NCBI GenBank assembly: GCA_031259795.1
Contig: JAIRLA010000098.1
Location: 1 to 22,028 of the forward strand
DNA: 22,028 nucleotides
Reading direction: 5' to 3'
From: Azoarcus sp.
Lineage (GTDB): Bacteria > Pseudomonadota > Gammaproteobacteria > Burkholderiales > Rhodocyclaceae
The notes beneath the pieces were generated by a model. The model saw only the letters and a program-made list of their open reading frames with translations. It did no database searches and was not told the DNA's origin. Position 1 is the stretch's first letter; each line of letters starts with the position of its first letter. The position numbers were made by a program, and so were the translations under genes. Below are positions 10,601 through 19,367 of the stretch, piece by piece.

Positions 10601-11271
10601 TACACGCTGCCCAGCCGTTCCTGGAGCACGATGCCGCGCGACGTTTCCTCGATGAGCCCCTGCTGGCTGAGATCCTTCATCACCCGGCTCACCATCTCGC
10701 GCGAAGCGCCGATCATGCGGGCGATGTCCTGCTTGGAGATCTTGCGCGTCACGATGGTCTCGCCGTTGACGTCCTCGGCCATCTCGATCAGCAGACCGGC
10801 CACGCGCCCATAGACATCCATGAGCGCCAAGCTTTCGATCTTGCGGTCGGCATTGCGCAGGCGCTCGGCGAGATTGCACATGATGCGCCAGGCCACCTCG
10901 AAATGCTCCTGCATCAGATGACGGAAAGACTGCTTGGTGATCGTCACCAGATCGGCCGCCACCACCGGCACCACCGAGGCCGAACGCGGCTGGTCGCCAA
11001 ACATCCCCATCTCGCCGAAAACTTCGCCCCGGCCAAGAATGGAAAGAATCACCTCGCGTCCGTCCTCGTCGCTCACCACGACCTTGAGGCTTCCGGTCAG
11101 TACAAAATACACGTAGTCAGTACGCTCACCCGCGCGTATCACCGCTTGTCCGCGTGGGTAGTGGCGCATCATCGCCACTTGGGCAACCGAATTCAACACA
11201 TCGTCCGCCAGGCCGGCGAACAGGGGACATGTCTTCAATGCGGTGATTGAAACCAAAGCAGGCCGATTCAT
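10600..11271 (-). CDS. CRP/FNR-family transcriptional regulator
   Basis: The 223-residue product has an N-terminal cyclic-nucleotide-binding beta-roll (about 15-125), a dimerisation helix (about 118-145) and a C-terminal winged helix-turn-helix (about 175-220). In the pocket, FGEMGMFGDQPRSASV (85-100) keeps the Gly-Glu and Arg-Ser pairs that contact cAMP in CRP. The recognition helix SREMVSRVMKDL keeps the Arg, Glu and Arg that read TGTGA in E. coli CRP. There are only two cysteines and none of the FNR iron-sulfur cluster pattern. A cAMP-type global regulator is therefore more likely than an oxygen sensor, though the ligand is inferred. The ATG at 11271 has AGGA five bases upstream and is preferred to a GTG six codons earlier. 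It is divergent from trxB and lies upstream of ftsK in the same direction. Confidence 0.88.
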   Translation of the reverse strand: MNRPALVSITALKTCPLFAGLADDVLNSVAQVAMMRHYPRGQAVIRAGERTDYVYFVLTGSLKVVVSDEDGREVILSILGRGEVFGEMGMFGDQPRSASVVPVVAADLVTITKQSFRHLMQEHFEVAWRIMCNLAERLRNADRKIESLALMDVYGRVAGLLIEMAEDVNGETIVTRKISKQDIARMIGASREMVSRVMKDLSQQGLIEETSRGIVLQERLGSV

Positions 11272-11293
11272 AGGATTCCTGAACTGCACTCGA

Positions 11294-12472
<1,179 letters not shown>

Positions 12473-12483
12473 ACCGCACAACC

Positions 12484-13503
12484 ATGGCGCGCCGTTCTGT
12501 TCCGGACGCCCCCGCGAAGAATGACCATCCGTTCAGGGCGCTCGAAAACCTGAAACCGCGCCCACGGTCGCCCTGTCCATCCCCTGAGGCGGCGACGGGC
12601 GGTCGCGTTGGTGAAAACGCGGCTTCCGCGCCGCTCCCGTCCGGAACCAGCGAGCAATCCCTTTTCCGCCGCGCCATCGGCGATGTCGCTCCGATCAGGC
12701 CGGACAACCGCGCCGAAATCGAGGTCGTGCGCCCGCTTCCCGTTCCGCGGGCGCATACACACAATGAAAACGATGCGCCATCCGTCCTCGCGCCGCATCC
12801 GCAAAACGACGATCCGCTCGCCGCGGCTTATGCCGGCGTCACGCCATTGCCGGTCGATGACGGGGTGGAAGCGGAATTCCGCCCGGCCCAAGCGGCGGAG
12901 CGGCCCGCTTCCCAGTGTTTTCCCGCATTGCCGCCCTTGCCCGCCGGCGATGACCCGGCGGCGCTTTTCCGCCGCGCCGTGGGTAACGTACAACCATTGA
13001 GCGCTTCCGGCCTGGCCGAAATTTCCATTCCGCTCCCGCCCCCCGAGCCGCGCCAGCACAGGCTGGACGAAACGGCCGCCCTGCGCGAATCGCTCACTTT
13101 CCCGCTGACGATCGAGGATCGTCTCGATAGCGGCGAAGAAGCGGCTTTTTTGCGCCCGGGTCTGCGCCGCCGGGTACTGGTCGATCTGCGCCGGGGCCGC
13201 TGGACGCCGCAGGCCAAAATCGACCTGCACGGACTCAACCTCGACGAGGCGCGCGCCGCATTATCACTTTTCATCACCACCGCGCTCGCCCACGGCAAAC
13301 GTTGCATCCGGGTCATTCACGGCAAAGGTCTTGGCTCTCCTGGCGGCATATCCGTCCTGAAACAACTTTCGCGCGGCTGGCTTGCCCAGCGCGAAGAAAT
13401 CCTTGCTTTCTGCCAGGCCAACCCGCACGAGGGCGGCGCGGGCGCGCTGCTGGTGTTGCTGCGCGCGCCGACGGGACAAAACACGACGGGACAAAGCAAA
13501 TAG
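12484..13503 (+). CDS. Smr-domain protein with threefold N-terminal repeat
   Basis: The 339-residue product ends in a Smr domain (about 240-330). It has the signature IDLHGLNLDEA (246-256) and IRVIHGKGLGS (275-285), typical of the nuclease-type SmrA/SmrB proteins; SmrB cuts mRNA at collided ribosomes in E. coli. Family members usually have one LFRxAxxDVxPL segment before the domain. Here it appears three times, at about 60, 111 and 161: LFRRAIGDVAPI, LAAAYAGVTPLP and LFRRAVGNVQPL. Copies 1 and 3 share 15 identical bases 303 bases apart. The third copy keeps the usual context (PPPEPRQHRLDETAALRES). The N-terminal half is rich in Pro and Ala and probably disordered. The start is the ATG 11 bases after trxB, and no strong ribosome site is seen. 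The Smr assignment is firm; the cellular target is unknown. Confidence 0.88.
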   Translation: MARRSVPDAPAKNDHPFRALENLKPRPRSPCPSPEAATGGRVGENAASAPLPSGTSEQSLFRRAIGDVAPIRPDNRAEIEVVRPLPVPRAHTHNENDAPSVLAPHPQNDDPLAAAYAGVTPLPVDDGVEAEFRPAQAAERPASQCFPALPPLPAGDDPAALFRRAVGNVQPLSASGLAEISIPLPPPEPRQHRLDETAALRESLTFPLTIEDRLDSGEEAAFLRPGLRRRVLVDLRRGRWTPQAKIDLHGLNLDEARAALSLFITTALAHGKRCIRVIHGKGLGSPGGISVLKQLSRGWLAQREEILAFCQANPHEGGAGALLVLLRAPTGQNTTGQSK

Positions 13504-13718
13504 ATATCTACATGGCTGGCTCCCCCCTCTCCCAGCCTTCGGCCACCCTCTCCCCCCTGCGCATAGGTATCTACATGTAGATGCCTATGCCCCCTGCGGG
13601 GGGCGAGGGAATCCATCGGAAGAACTCGTCGAAAGCGAAAGCCGCTCGCCATCGTGTCACTGCGAAAGCCTCCCCCCTCGCAATTGGCGAGTCAAATCCG
13701 ATCCCTGACCCCGGGAAT
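13501..13718. repeat. Intergenic C/G-rich inverted-repeat cluster
   Basis: Between the Smr gene and hpnE lie several repeats. A near-perfect 30-bp palindrome (13561-13590; arms GCATAGG / CCTATGC) has one mismatched pair. It is nested inside outer arms 13546-13557 and 13598-13609 that match at 11 of 12 positions. TATCTACATG occurs at 13505-13514 and again at 13568-13577. CTCCCCCCT occurs three times, starting at 13520, 13550 and 13670. CTCGC-AATTG-GCGAG lies at about 13677-13691. The two flanking genes converge here, so the large stem could end both transcripts. The arrangement also resembles a REP- or MITE-like element. Confidence 0.6.
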
Positions 13719-15041
13719 TCATTCGCTGTGGCTGTGGTTTTCGGGGGCGGGGGCCTTGCCGGTGATGGCGCGGGCGCAGTTCACGCCCGCGCGCACGGCG
13801 GTTTCCAGCGTGGCCGGGTGTTCGCCTTCGATGTAGTCGCCGGCCAGCCACAGGCCCGGCAGCGGCGTGGCGATGCCGGGCCGTGGTAGTCCGGGGCGGC
13901 AGGCGAAGGTTGCCCGTTTTTCGGTGATGACGTGCGTGCGTTCGGGGCGGGGCAGGGCGCGGGCGAGTGTGTGTTCGAGTTGGGCGAGCGTCGAGGCGGC
14001 CTGGGCGTCGCGCGATAGCGTTCCGTGCTCGCGGTGCGCGCTGATGACCGCGGCGATCAGTCCTTCGGGGCCGCCGCTCTGGCCGCGATCGAAGGCCCAT
14101 TGCGCCGGGCCGCCGGTGAGACCGATCATCGGCGCGGGCAGGGTGAAGCCTTCGCCGAGCGCAAGATAAACGGTGGTGATCGGCTCGCAGGGCAGGGAGG
14201 CGATCCGGGCGGCGAGATGGGCGCATGCGCCGGTGGAGGCGAGCAGCGGCGCGGCGTGGTGGGGCGCGGTGGCGATGACGACTTGCGGCCAGAGACGCGC
14301 GCCGGGGTCGCCGCCAAGGCGGAAGCCCCCGTCTTCCGGGGTGATCGTGGTGATGGCGTTGCCGGGGAAAATCCGTCCTTCGCGGGTGGCGAGGTATCTG
14401 GCCGCCGGAACGGGGAAGAGTTCGGAGAGATCGACGCGGGGAATCAGTAGCTCGCTGGCGGTGGCCGAGGGCGCGGCCAAGGTGTCGCGCAGGATGTTGG
14501 CGAAAGTTTGGGCCGAGGCTTCGTGCGCGGGGGTGTTGAGCGCGGCGAGGCAGAGCGGCTCCCAGATCAGGTTGCGCAGCTTCGGGGGTTGCCGACAGCC
14601 AATGAGCAGGTCGGTGACGGTGGTCGCTTCGAACAGGCGGAAATGCTTGCGCTTGAGGTGGCGCAGCAGCGCGGCGGCGGCGAAGCGTTCGCGCCAGCCC
14701 AGGCCGCGCGCGCGGGCAAGGCCGACGGCCAGGTGCAGGGGGGCGGGCAGGGCGGCGGCGCGCAGGTGTAGTTGTCCGGGGATGTGCAGCGTGAGCGGCA
14801 GGTGTTCGAGCTGGCGCGGCGAGACGCCGGTGAGGCGCAGCAGGCGGGCGAGTTCGGTGTATGCGCCGATGAGGAGATGCTGGCCGTTGTCGAGCGTCCA
14901 GCCGTTTTTTTCGACGGCGCGCGCTCGTCCGCCCAAGGTTTTGGAGCGCTCGAACACCGTGACCGCGATGCCGTGGCGGGCGAGTTCGACCGCACAGGCG
15001 AGTCCCGCGTAGCCCGCGCCGATGATGGCGGCTTCGCGCAT
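13719..15041 (-). CDS. hpnE: Hydroxysqualene dehydroxylase HpnE
   Basis: HpnE is the FAD-dependent enzyme that reduces hydroxysqualene to squalene, the last step of the HpnCDE route. The 440-residue product starts with a dinucleotide-binding motif GAGYAGLACAVELARHG (8-24). FERSKTLGGRARAVEK follows, typical of the phytoene-desaturase-like amine oxidase superfamily, then DNGQHLLIGAYTE. The C-terminal FAD motif is PGLWLAGDYIEGEHPATLE, followed by a Gly/Ala segment. Length fits the family. It starts six bases after hpnD, in the same operon. Assignment as HpnE rather than another desaturase rests on the adjacent hpnC and hpnD and on the LIGAY and GDYIEGEHPATLE motifs typical of the squalene-associated group. 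Confidence 0.93.
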   Translation of the reverse strand: MREAAIIGAGYAGLACAVELARHGIAVTVFERSKTLGGRARAVEKNGWTLDNGQHLLIGAYTELARLLRLTGVSPRQLEHLPLTLHIPGQLHLRAAALPAPLHLAVGLARARGLGWRERFAAAALLRHLKRKHFRLFEATTVTDLLIGCRQPPKLRNLIWEPLCLAALNTPAHEASAQTFANILRDTLAAPSATASELLIPRVDLSELFPVPAARYLATREGRIFPGNAITTITPEDGGFRLGGDPGARLWPQVVIATAPHHAAPLLASTGACAHLAARIASLPCEPITTVYLALGEGFTLPAPMIGLTGGPAQWAFDRGQSGGPEGLIAAVISAHREHGTLSRDAQAASTLAQLEHTLARALPRPERTHVITEKRATFACRPGLPRPGIATPLPGLWLAGDYIEGEHPATLETAVRAGVNCARAITGKAPAPENHSHSE

Positions 15042-15047
15042 GGGTTT

Positions 15048-15881
15048 TCAGCCTTTCAGCCAGGTCAGCCCGGCCAGCCAGACTTTGCGCAGCGGGGTGA
15101 GCGAGGCGCGGCGGTCGAGGACGAGGAAGCCGTCGCGGGCGATTTCGCGCAACAGGCTGCGATAGATGGCCGCCATGACGATGCCGGGCCGCTGGTTCTT
15201 GCGATCGGCGGCGGGCAGGGCGGCGAAGGCGCGTTCGTAGAAGGTTTCGGCGCGTTCGGCCTGGAAGGACATCAGGGCGCGGAAGCCGTCGCTGTAGCGC
15301 GCGGCGAGGATGTCGCCGGCGGGGACGCCGAAACGTTGCAGTTCGTCGTCCGGCAGGTAGATGCGGTTGCGGCGGGCGTCTTCGCCGACGTCGCGGATGA
15401 TGTTGGTGAGCTGGAAGGCGATGCCGAGGTCGTGGGCGTAATCCAGCGTGCGGGGGTCGCCGTGTCCGAAGATGCCGGCGGCAAGCAGTCCCACGACGCT
15501 GGCGACGTGGTAGCAATAGCGTTGCAGGGCATCGAAGTCGGGATAGCGGTTGTATTGCAGATCCATCGCCATGCCGTCGATGATTTCGAGCAGGCGTTCG
15601 TGGGGCAGGTCGAATTGTTCGCGCACGTTTTGCAGGGCGAGGCCGACCGGGTGGGAGGGCGCGCCGGAACAGACGCGGGCGATTTCCTGCCGCCACCAGG
15701 CGAGCCGGGTTTGCGCGAGCGCGGCGCCCGGGTATTCGTCGACGATGTCGTCGATTTCGCGGCAGAAGGCGTACAGCGCGGTAATGGCCCGCCGCCGCGC
15801 CGGATCGAGGAACATGAAGCTGTAGTAAAAGCTCGATCCGCTGGCGGCGGCCTTGTTTTGACAGTATTCGTGCGGAGTCAT
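15048..15881 (-). CDS. hpnD: Presqualene diphosphate synthase HpnD
   Basis: HpnD condenses two farnesyl diphosphates to presqualene diphosphate. The 277-residue product is an all-helical trans-isoprenyl-diphosphate synthase of the squalene/phytoene synthase family. It has the first aspartate motif DDIVDE (44-49) and the second in NIIRDVGEDARRNRIYLP (160-177, key Asp164 and Asp168). Both bind magnesium-diphosphate. MTPHEYCQNKAAASGSSFYYSF at the start is characteristic of the HpnD group. The frame is open to 15914, but the ATG at 15881 overlaps the hpnC stop as ATGA and matches the family N-terminus. It is the middle gene of hpnC-hpnD-hpnE. Confidence 0.94.
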   Translation of the reverse strand: MTPHEYCQNKAAASGSSFYYSFMFLDPARRRAITALYAFCREIDDIVDEYPGAALAQTRLAWWRQEIARVCSGAPSHPVGLALQNVREQFDLPHERLLEIIDGMAMDLQYNRYPDFDALQRYCYHVASVVGLLAAGIFGHGDPRTLDYAHDLGIAFQLTNIIRDVGEDARRNRIYLPDDELQRFGVPAGDILAARYSDGFRALMSFQAERAETFYERAFAALPAADRKNQRPGIVMAAIYRSLLREIARDGFLVLDRRASLTPLRKVWLAGLTWLKG

Positions 15882-16714
15882 GCGCGCGCGTGCGGGTAGT
15901 TCAGGGCGCGCCACGCGATGGCCAGCTTGTCGAAGGCGCCGAGGCGGGGGCGCTGGGCAAAAACGTCGAAGCCGGCGGCTTCGATGCGTTCGAGAATGCG
16001 CAGTCCTCCCGCCACGATCAGGCGCAGTTCCCAGCCGATGCGCCCCGGGAGTTTGCGGGCGAGCGGCGCGCCCGCGTGGAGGTTTGTCCGCGCCCGCGCT
16101 ATTTCAAAGGTGAGCAATGCCTGCCAGCGTTCGTCGCAGCGGGAAGCGGCGATGTCTTCTTCGCTGACGCCGAAGCGGGCGAGGTCTTGTTGCGGCAGGT
16201 AGATGCGCCCTTTTTCCTGGTCGCGGGCGATGTCCTGCCAGAAATTGGTCAGTTGCAGGCCGGTGCAGATGCAGTCCGACAGCGGGAAGTTTTCGACCGT
16301 GGCCGCGCCGAAAAGGTTGAGGAGCAGGCGGCCAATGGGGTTGGCCGAGCGCCGGCAGTAGTCGACGAGATCGTTGAAATCGGTGTAGCGGCTTTTGTCG
16401 ATGTCTTGCCGGAAGGCGTCGAGCAGGTCGTAGAGGGGTTTCAGCGGCAGGTGATGGTCGAGGATGGTGCGGGCCAGGCGGGCGAACAGCGGCGGCAGGC
16501 CGCGGGTGGCGGCGAGCCCCGCCTCGTCGATGGCGTCGAGGGCGGCGCGGTAGGTTTCAAGCTGTTTCAGCCGTTGCCCTGCCGGAGCATCGCCTTCGTC
16601 GGCGATGTCGTCCGCGCTGCGGGCAAAGGCATAGATGGCTTCCACTGGCTCGCGCAGGTAGGCGGGCAGCAGCAGGGATGCAACGGGAAAATTTTCGTAA
16701 TGATCGACAGGCAT
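15878..16714 (-). CDS. hpnC: Hydroxysqualene synthase HpnC
   Basis: HpnC converts presqualene diphosphate to hydroxysqualene. The 278-residue product belongs to the same squalene/phytoene synthase family as HpnD. The N-terminus HYENFPVASLLLP is typical of the HpnC subgroup, followed by YAFARSADDIADEGD (first aspartate motif 35-40) and LTNFWQDIARDQEKGRIYLP (second motif around 160-165). It is the first gene of the operon, divergent from argS. A TATACT lies 40 bases upstream. The cyclase that would make hopene from the squalene (shc) is not in this window, so the final product (hopanoid or other) cannot be read here. Confidence 0.94.
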   Translation of the reverse strand: MPVDHYENFPVASLLLPAYLREPVEAIYAFARSADDIADEGDAPAGQRLKQLETYRAALDAIDEAGLAATRGLPPLFARLARTILDHHLPLKPLYDLLDAFRQDIDKSRYTDFNDLVDYCRRSANPIGRLLLNLFGAATVENFPLSDCICTGLQLTNFWQDIARDQEKGRIYLPQQDLARFGVSEEDIAASRCDERWQALLTFEIARARTNLHAGAPLARKLPGRIGWELRLIVAGGLRILERIEAAGFDVFAQRPRLGAFDKLAIAWRALNYPHARA

Positions 16715-16753
16715 GACTCGGACGGGAACGCGATCCGTGGGACGCGGGCTTGC

Positions 16754-16759
16754 AGTATA
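16754..16759 (-). promoter_or_regulatory. Candidate -10 box of hpnCDE promoter
   Basis: TATACT (5 of 6) on the minus strand lies 39 bases before the hpnC ATG, in the AT-richest part of the hpnC-argS gap. The sequence 17 bases further upstream (CGGAAG) is a poor -35. Confidence 0.4.
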
Positions 16760-16824
16760 ACGAATCGCCCGCCCGGCTTCCGCGCCCGGCGGCCCGGGGG
16801 CGCATGCGTTTCGTGTGATCGCCC

Positions 16825-16873
16825 CGGACGGCGGAAAAACCGGCGGAAAGCGGAGCGATCCGTCCGCTATAAT
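16825..16873 (+). promoter_or_regulatory. argS promoter region: inverted repeat and -10 box
   Basis: TATAAT at 16868-16873 lies 27 bases upstream of the argS ATG in the context GCTATAATCAGC, the same 12 bases as at the ftsK promoter. Immediately before it CGGACGG (16825-16831) and CCGTCCG (16860-16866) form a 7-bp inverted repeat spanning where the -35 should be. No -35 match is seen. Confidence 0.5.
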
Positions 16874-16900
16874 CAGCTGCTTTTACTGTTTTCGAGTGCC

Positions 16901-18667
16901 ATGAGCGCCGACCCGAGAATCCTGTTGACCGAATTACTCCGCGCCGCCCTGAAAAGCGTGGCGCCGGAACACGCCGATATGCCCATCCCGCTGGAACGTC
17001 CGAAGCAGGCCGGGCATGGCGACTTTGCCGCCAATATCGCCATGCGGCTCGCCAGGACGCTCAAGCGCAATCCGCGCGAGCTGGCCGGCCTGCTGCTCGC
17101 CGAATTGCCGCCTTCCAAATGGGTGGAGAAAGCCGAGGCGGCCGGCGCCGGTTTCATCAATTTCACCCTCGCCGCGGCGGCGAAGACCGCGGTGGTGGGC
17201 GAGGCGCTGGCGAAAGGCGCGGATTGGGGGCGCGGCGCGGACAAGGGCGTGAAGGTGCTGGTCGAGTTCGTGTCGGCCAATCCGACCGGGCCGCTGCACG
17301 TCGGGCATGGGCGCGGCGCGGCTTATGGCGCTTCGCTGGCCGAGGTGCTGGCTTTCGCCGGTTTCACGGTGAGCCGCGAGTATTACGTAAACGATGCCGG
17401 ACGGCAGATGGACATTCTCGCCCTGTCTACTTGGCTGCGTTATCTGGCGCTTTTCGGCATCGAGATCGAATTCCCTCCCAATGCCTACCAGGGCGACTAT
17501 GTGGCGGACATGGCCAGGGCATTGCGCGCCGCTCATGGCGAGCGTTTCGCCCGCGTGAGCGCCGCCGATGTGCTTGCCGGCGTGCCGCCCCTGCCGCCCG
17601 CCGAGCGCAGCGACGACAGGGAAGCCAAGGCGCAGCGCGAACAGCATCTCGACGCGCTGATCGCCAGCGCCCGGCGGCTTCTTGGCGAGGATTACGCGCG
17701 GGTGCACAGCTTTGCCCTCGGCAGGCAGCTCGACGACGGACTCGACGATTTGCAGGCGTTCGGCGTGCGTTTCGACAAATGGTTTTCGGAGCGCAGCCTG
17801 TTCGATACCGGCCTGGTCGAGCGCGCCGTCGACCGCCTCGAACGGGCGGGCCATGTTTATCTGCAAAACGGCGCGAAATGGTTCCGTTCCACCGCGTTCG
17901 GCGACGAGAAGGATCGCGTCGTGCAGCGCGAAAACGGCATCTATACGTATTTCGCTTCCGACATCGCCTACCACCTCAACAAATACGAACGCGGCTTCGA
18001 TCGCATGATAGATGTCTGGGGCGCCGACCATCACGGCTACGCGCCGCGCGTCGAGGGCGCGGTCGCGGCGCTGGGGCTGGACCCGGAGCGGCTCGACGTG
18101 GCGCTGGTGCAATTCGCGGTGCTCTATCGCAACGGGCAGAAAACCTCCATGTCGACGCGTTCGGGCGAATTCGTCACCCTGCGCGAACTGCGCGGCGAAG
18201 TCGGCAATGATGCCTGCCGCTTTTTCTACGTGCTCAGGAAGAGCGACCAGCACCTCGATTTCGACCTCGATCTCGCCAAGAGCCAGAGCAACGAGAATCC
18301 GGTGTATTACGTGCAATATGCGCATGCGCGGGCTTGCTCGGCATTGCGAAAATGGGGCGGCGAGCAGGGCGAGTTGCTTGCCGCCGACACCGGCGCGCTG
18401 CAAAGCGGCCATGAATTGGGTCTGTGCGCGCGCCTGTCGGCTTTTCCCGAAACCGTGCAATCGGCGGCGGACGATTACGCGCCGCACCAGATCGCTTTCT
18501 ATCTCAGGGAGTTGGCGGCGGATTTCCATAGCTGGTACAACGCCGAGCGTATGCTCGTCGACGATGAAGGCACAAAACTGGCGCGTCTGGCATTGGCCGG
18601 CGCGGTTCGCCAGACACTCGGCAACGGGCTGGCCCTTCTGGGCGTGTCCGCGCCCGAATCGATGTAA
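16901..18667 (+). CDS. argS: Arginine-tRNA ligase
   Basis: ArgRS charges tRNA-Arg; unlike most synthetases it needs the tRNA to activate the amino acid. The 588-residue product has the Add1 N-terminal domain (about 1-100), then FVSANPTGPLHVGHGRGA with the class I HIGH-type motif HVGH (133-136). YYVNDAGRQMD and WGADHHGYAPR follow. The KMSKS position is the divergent SMSTR (416-420), as in many ArgRS. The C-terminal helical anticodon-binding domain contains NPVYYVQYAHARACS. Length is usual for the family. The frame is open far upstream through the opposite-strand hpn genes, but the ATG at 16901 lies after a TATAAT and matches the family start. A SPOR-domain gene follows 15 bases after the stop. 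Confidence 0.96.
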   Translation: MSADPRILLTELLRAALKSVAPEHADMPIPLERPKQAGHGDFAANIAMRLARTLKRNPRELAGLLLAELPPSKWVEKAEAAGAGFINFTLAAAAKTAVVGEALAKGADWGRGADKGVKVLVEFVSANPTGPLHVGHGRGAAYGASLAEVLAFAGFTVSREYYVNDAGRQMDILALSTWLRYLALFGIEIEFPPNAYQGDYVADMARALRAAHGERFARVSAADVLAGVPPLPPAERSDDREAKAQREQHLDALIASARRLLGEDYARVHSFALGRQLDDGLDDLQAFGVRFDKWFSERSLFDTGLVERAVDRLERAGHVYLQNGAKWFRSTAFGDEKDRVVQRENGIYTYFASDIAYHLNKYERGFDRMIDVWGADHHGYAPRVEGAVAALGLDPERLDVALVQFAVLYRNGQKTSMSTRSGEFVTLRELRGEVGNDACRFFYVLRKSDQHLDFDLDLAKSQSNENPVYYVQYAHARACSALRKWGGEQGELLAADTGALQSGHELGLCARLSAFPETVQSAADDYAPHQIAFYLRELAADFHSWYNAERMLVDDEGTKLARLALAGAVRQTLGNGLALLGVSAPESM

Positions 18668-18682
18668 ATACGGAGCTTCCCC

Positions 18683-19303
18683 GTGAACCACGTGAACCAC
18701 ATTCGCATGCACAGGATTCCATCTTCTTTCGCGCCGCCGTCGCGCAGCCGCGGCGGCACCATTCTCGGCATTTTCATCGGCATGACACTGGGCGCATGCA
18801 TCGTCGCCGTCACGGTGTGGCTGTTCAACCGTGGCGACAATCCTTTTCACCAGCAACCCACCGTTTCGCAGCCGCGGGCATCGTCGACGGACGACAGGCC
18901 GCCGGTGGCCTTGCCGGGCAAGCCCGGCGGGCCGATCGTGGAAAAGCCGAACTTCACCTTTTATAAAGTCCTGCCCGGCGACAGCGGCGGCGCGCCTTCC
19001 CCCGGCCAGGTCCATCACGTCGGCCCCGGCGTACCGTTGCCGCCGCCCGTATCGGCAAGCGCGGCAAAAACGATCTACCTGCAACTGGGCGCGTTCGAAA
19101 GCGCCGACCAAGCCGACAACCTCAAGGCGCAACTGGCGCTGATGGGCATGGAACCCATCACGCAGCGCGCGCAATTGCCCGACGGACGCGTCGTGCACCG
19201 TATCCGGATCGGCCCGTATGCCAGCGTCGACGACCTGACCCCGGCGCGCAACCGCCTGGCATCGAACGGCATCACCGGCAACGTAGTTTCCGCCGAGCAG
19301 TAA
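18683..19303 (+). CDS. SPOR-domain membrane protein (FtsN-like)
   Basis: The 206-residue product has a cytosolic basic N-terminus, one membrane segment (about 26-47, ILGIFIGMTLGACIVAVTVW), and a Pro/Gly-rich periplasmic linker (about 50-128). A C-terminal SPOR domain (about 130-206) begins YLQLGAFESADQADNLKAQL and includes VHRIRIGPYASVDD. SPOR domains bind denuded septal peptidoglycan, so a divisome or cell-wall role is likely. It is a single-pass type II protein like FtsN but short, without the FtsN essential helices I could recognise. The start is taken as the GTG at 18683 with GGAG seven bases upstream; an ATG eight codons later is the alternative. It lies between argS and dsbA, an order I recall from other betaproteobacteria. 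Confidence 0.87.
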   Translation: MNHVNHIRMHRIPSSFAPPSRSRGGTILGIFIGMTLGACIVAVTVWLFNRGDNPFHQQPTVSQPRASSTDDRPPVALPGKPGGPIVEKPNFTFYKVLPGDSGGAPSPGQVHHVGPGVPLPPPVSASAAKTIYLQLGAFESADQADNLKAQLALMGMEPITQRAQLPDGRVVHRIRIGPYASVDDLTPARNRLASNGITGNVVSAEQ

Positions 19304-19367
19304 AAAACCCCGCCGCCATGGATCGACGCATGGTTTTCGCTTGTTTCATTGTTTCAGGGAGTTGAGG

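Noticed and set aside
13657..15696. 679-codon minus-strand frame over hpnE and hpnD
   Set aside because: It is out of frame with both well-supported enzymes; its Arg/Pro-rich product is typical of a shadow frame.
15890..16900. 337-codon N-terminal extension of argS
   Set aside because: This part is antisense to hpnC, has no family resemblance, and lies upstream of the argS -10 box. The ArgRS family start is at 16901.
16934..19198. 754-codon minus-strand frame opposite argS and the SPOR gene
   Set aside because: It is antisense to two recognised genes, with no motif of its own.
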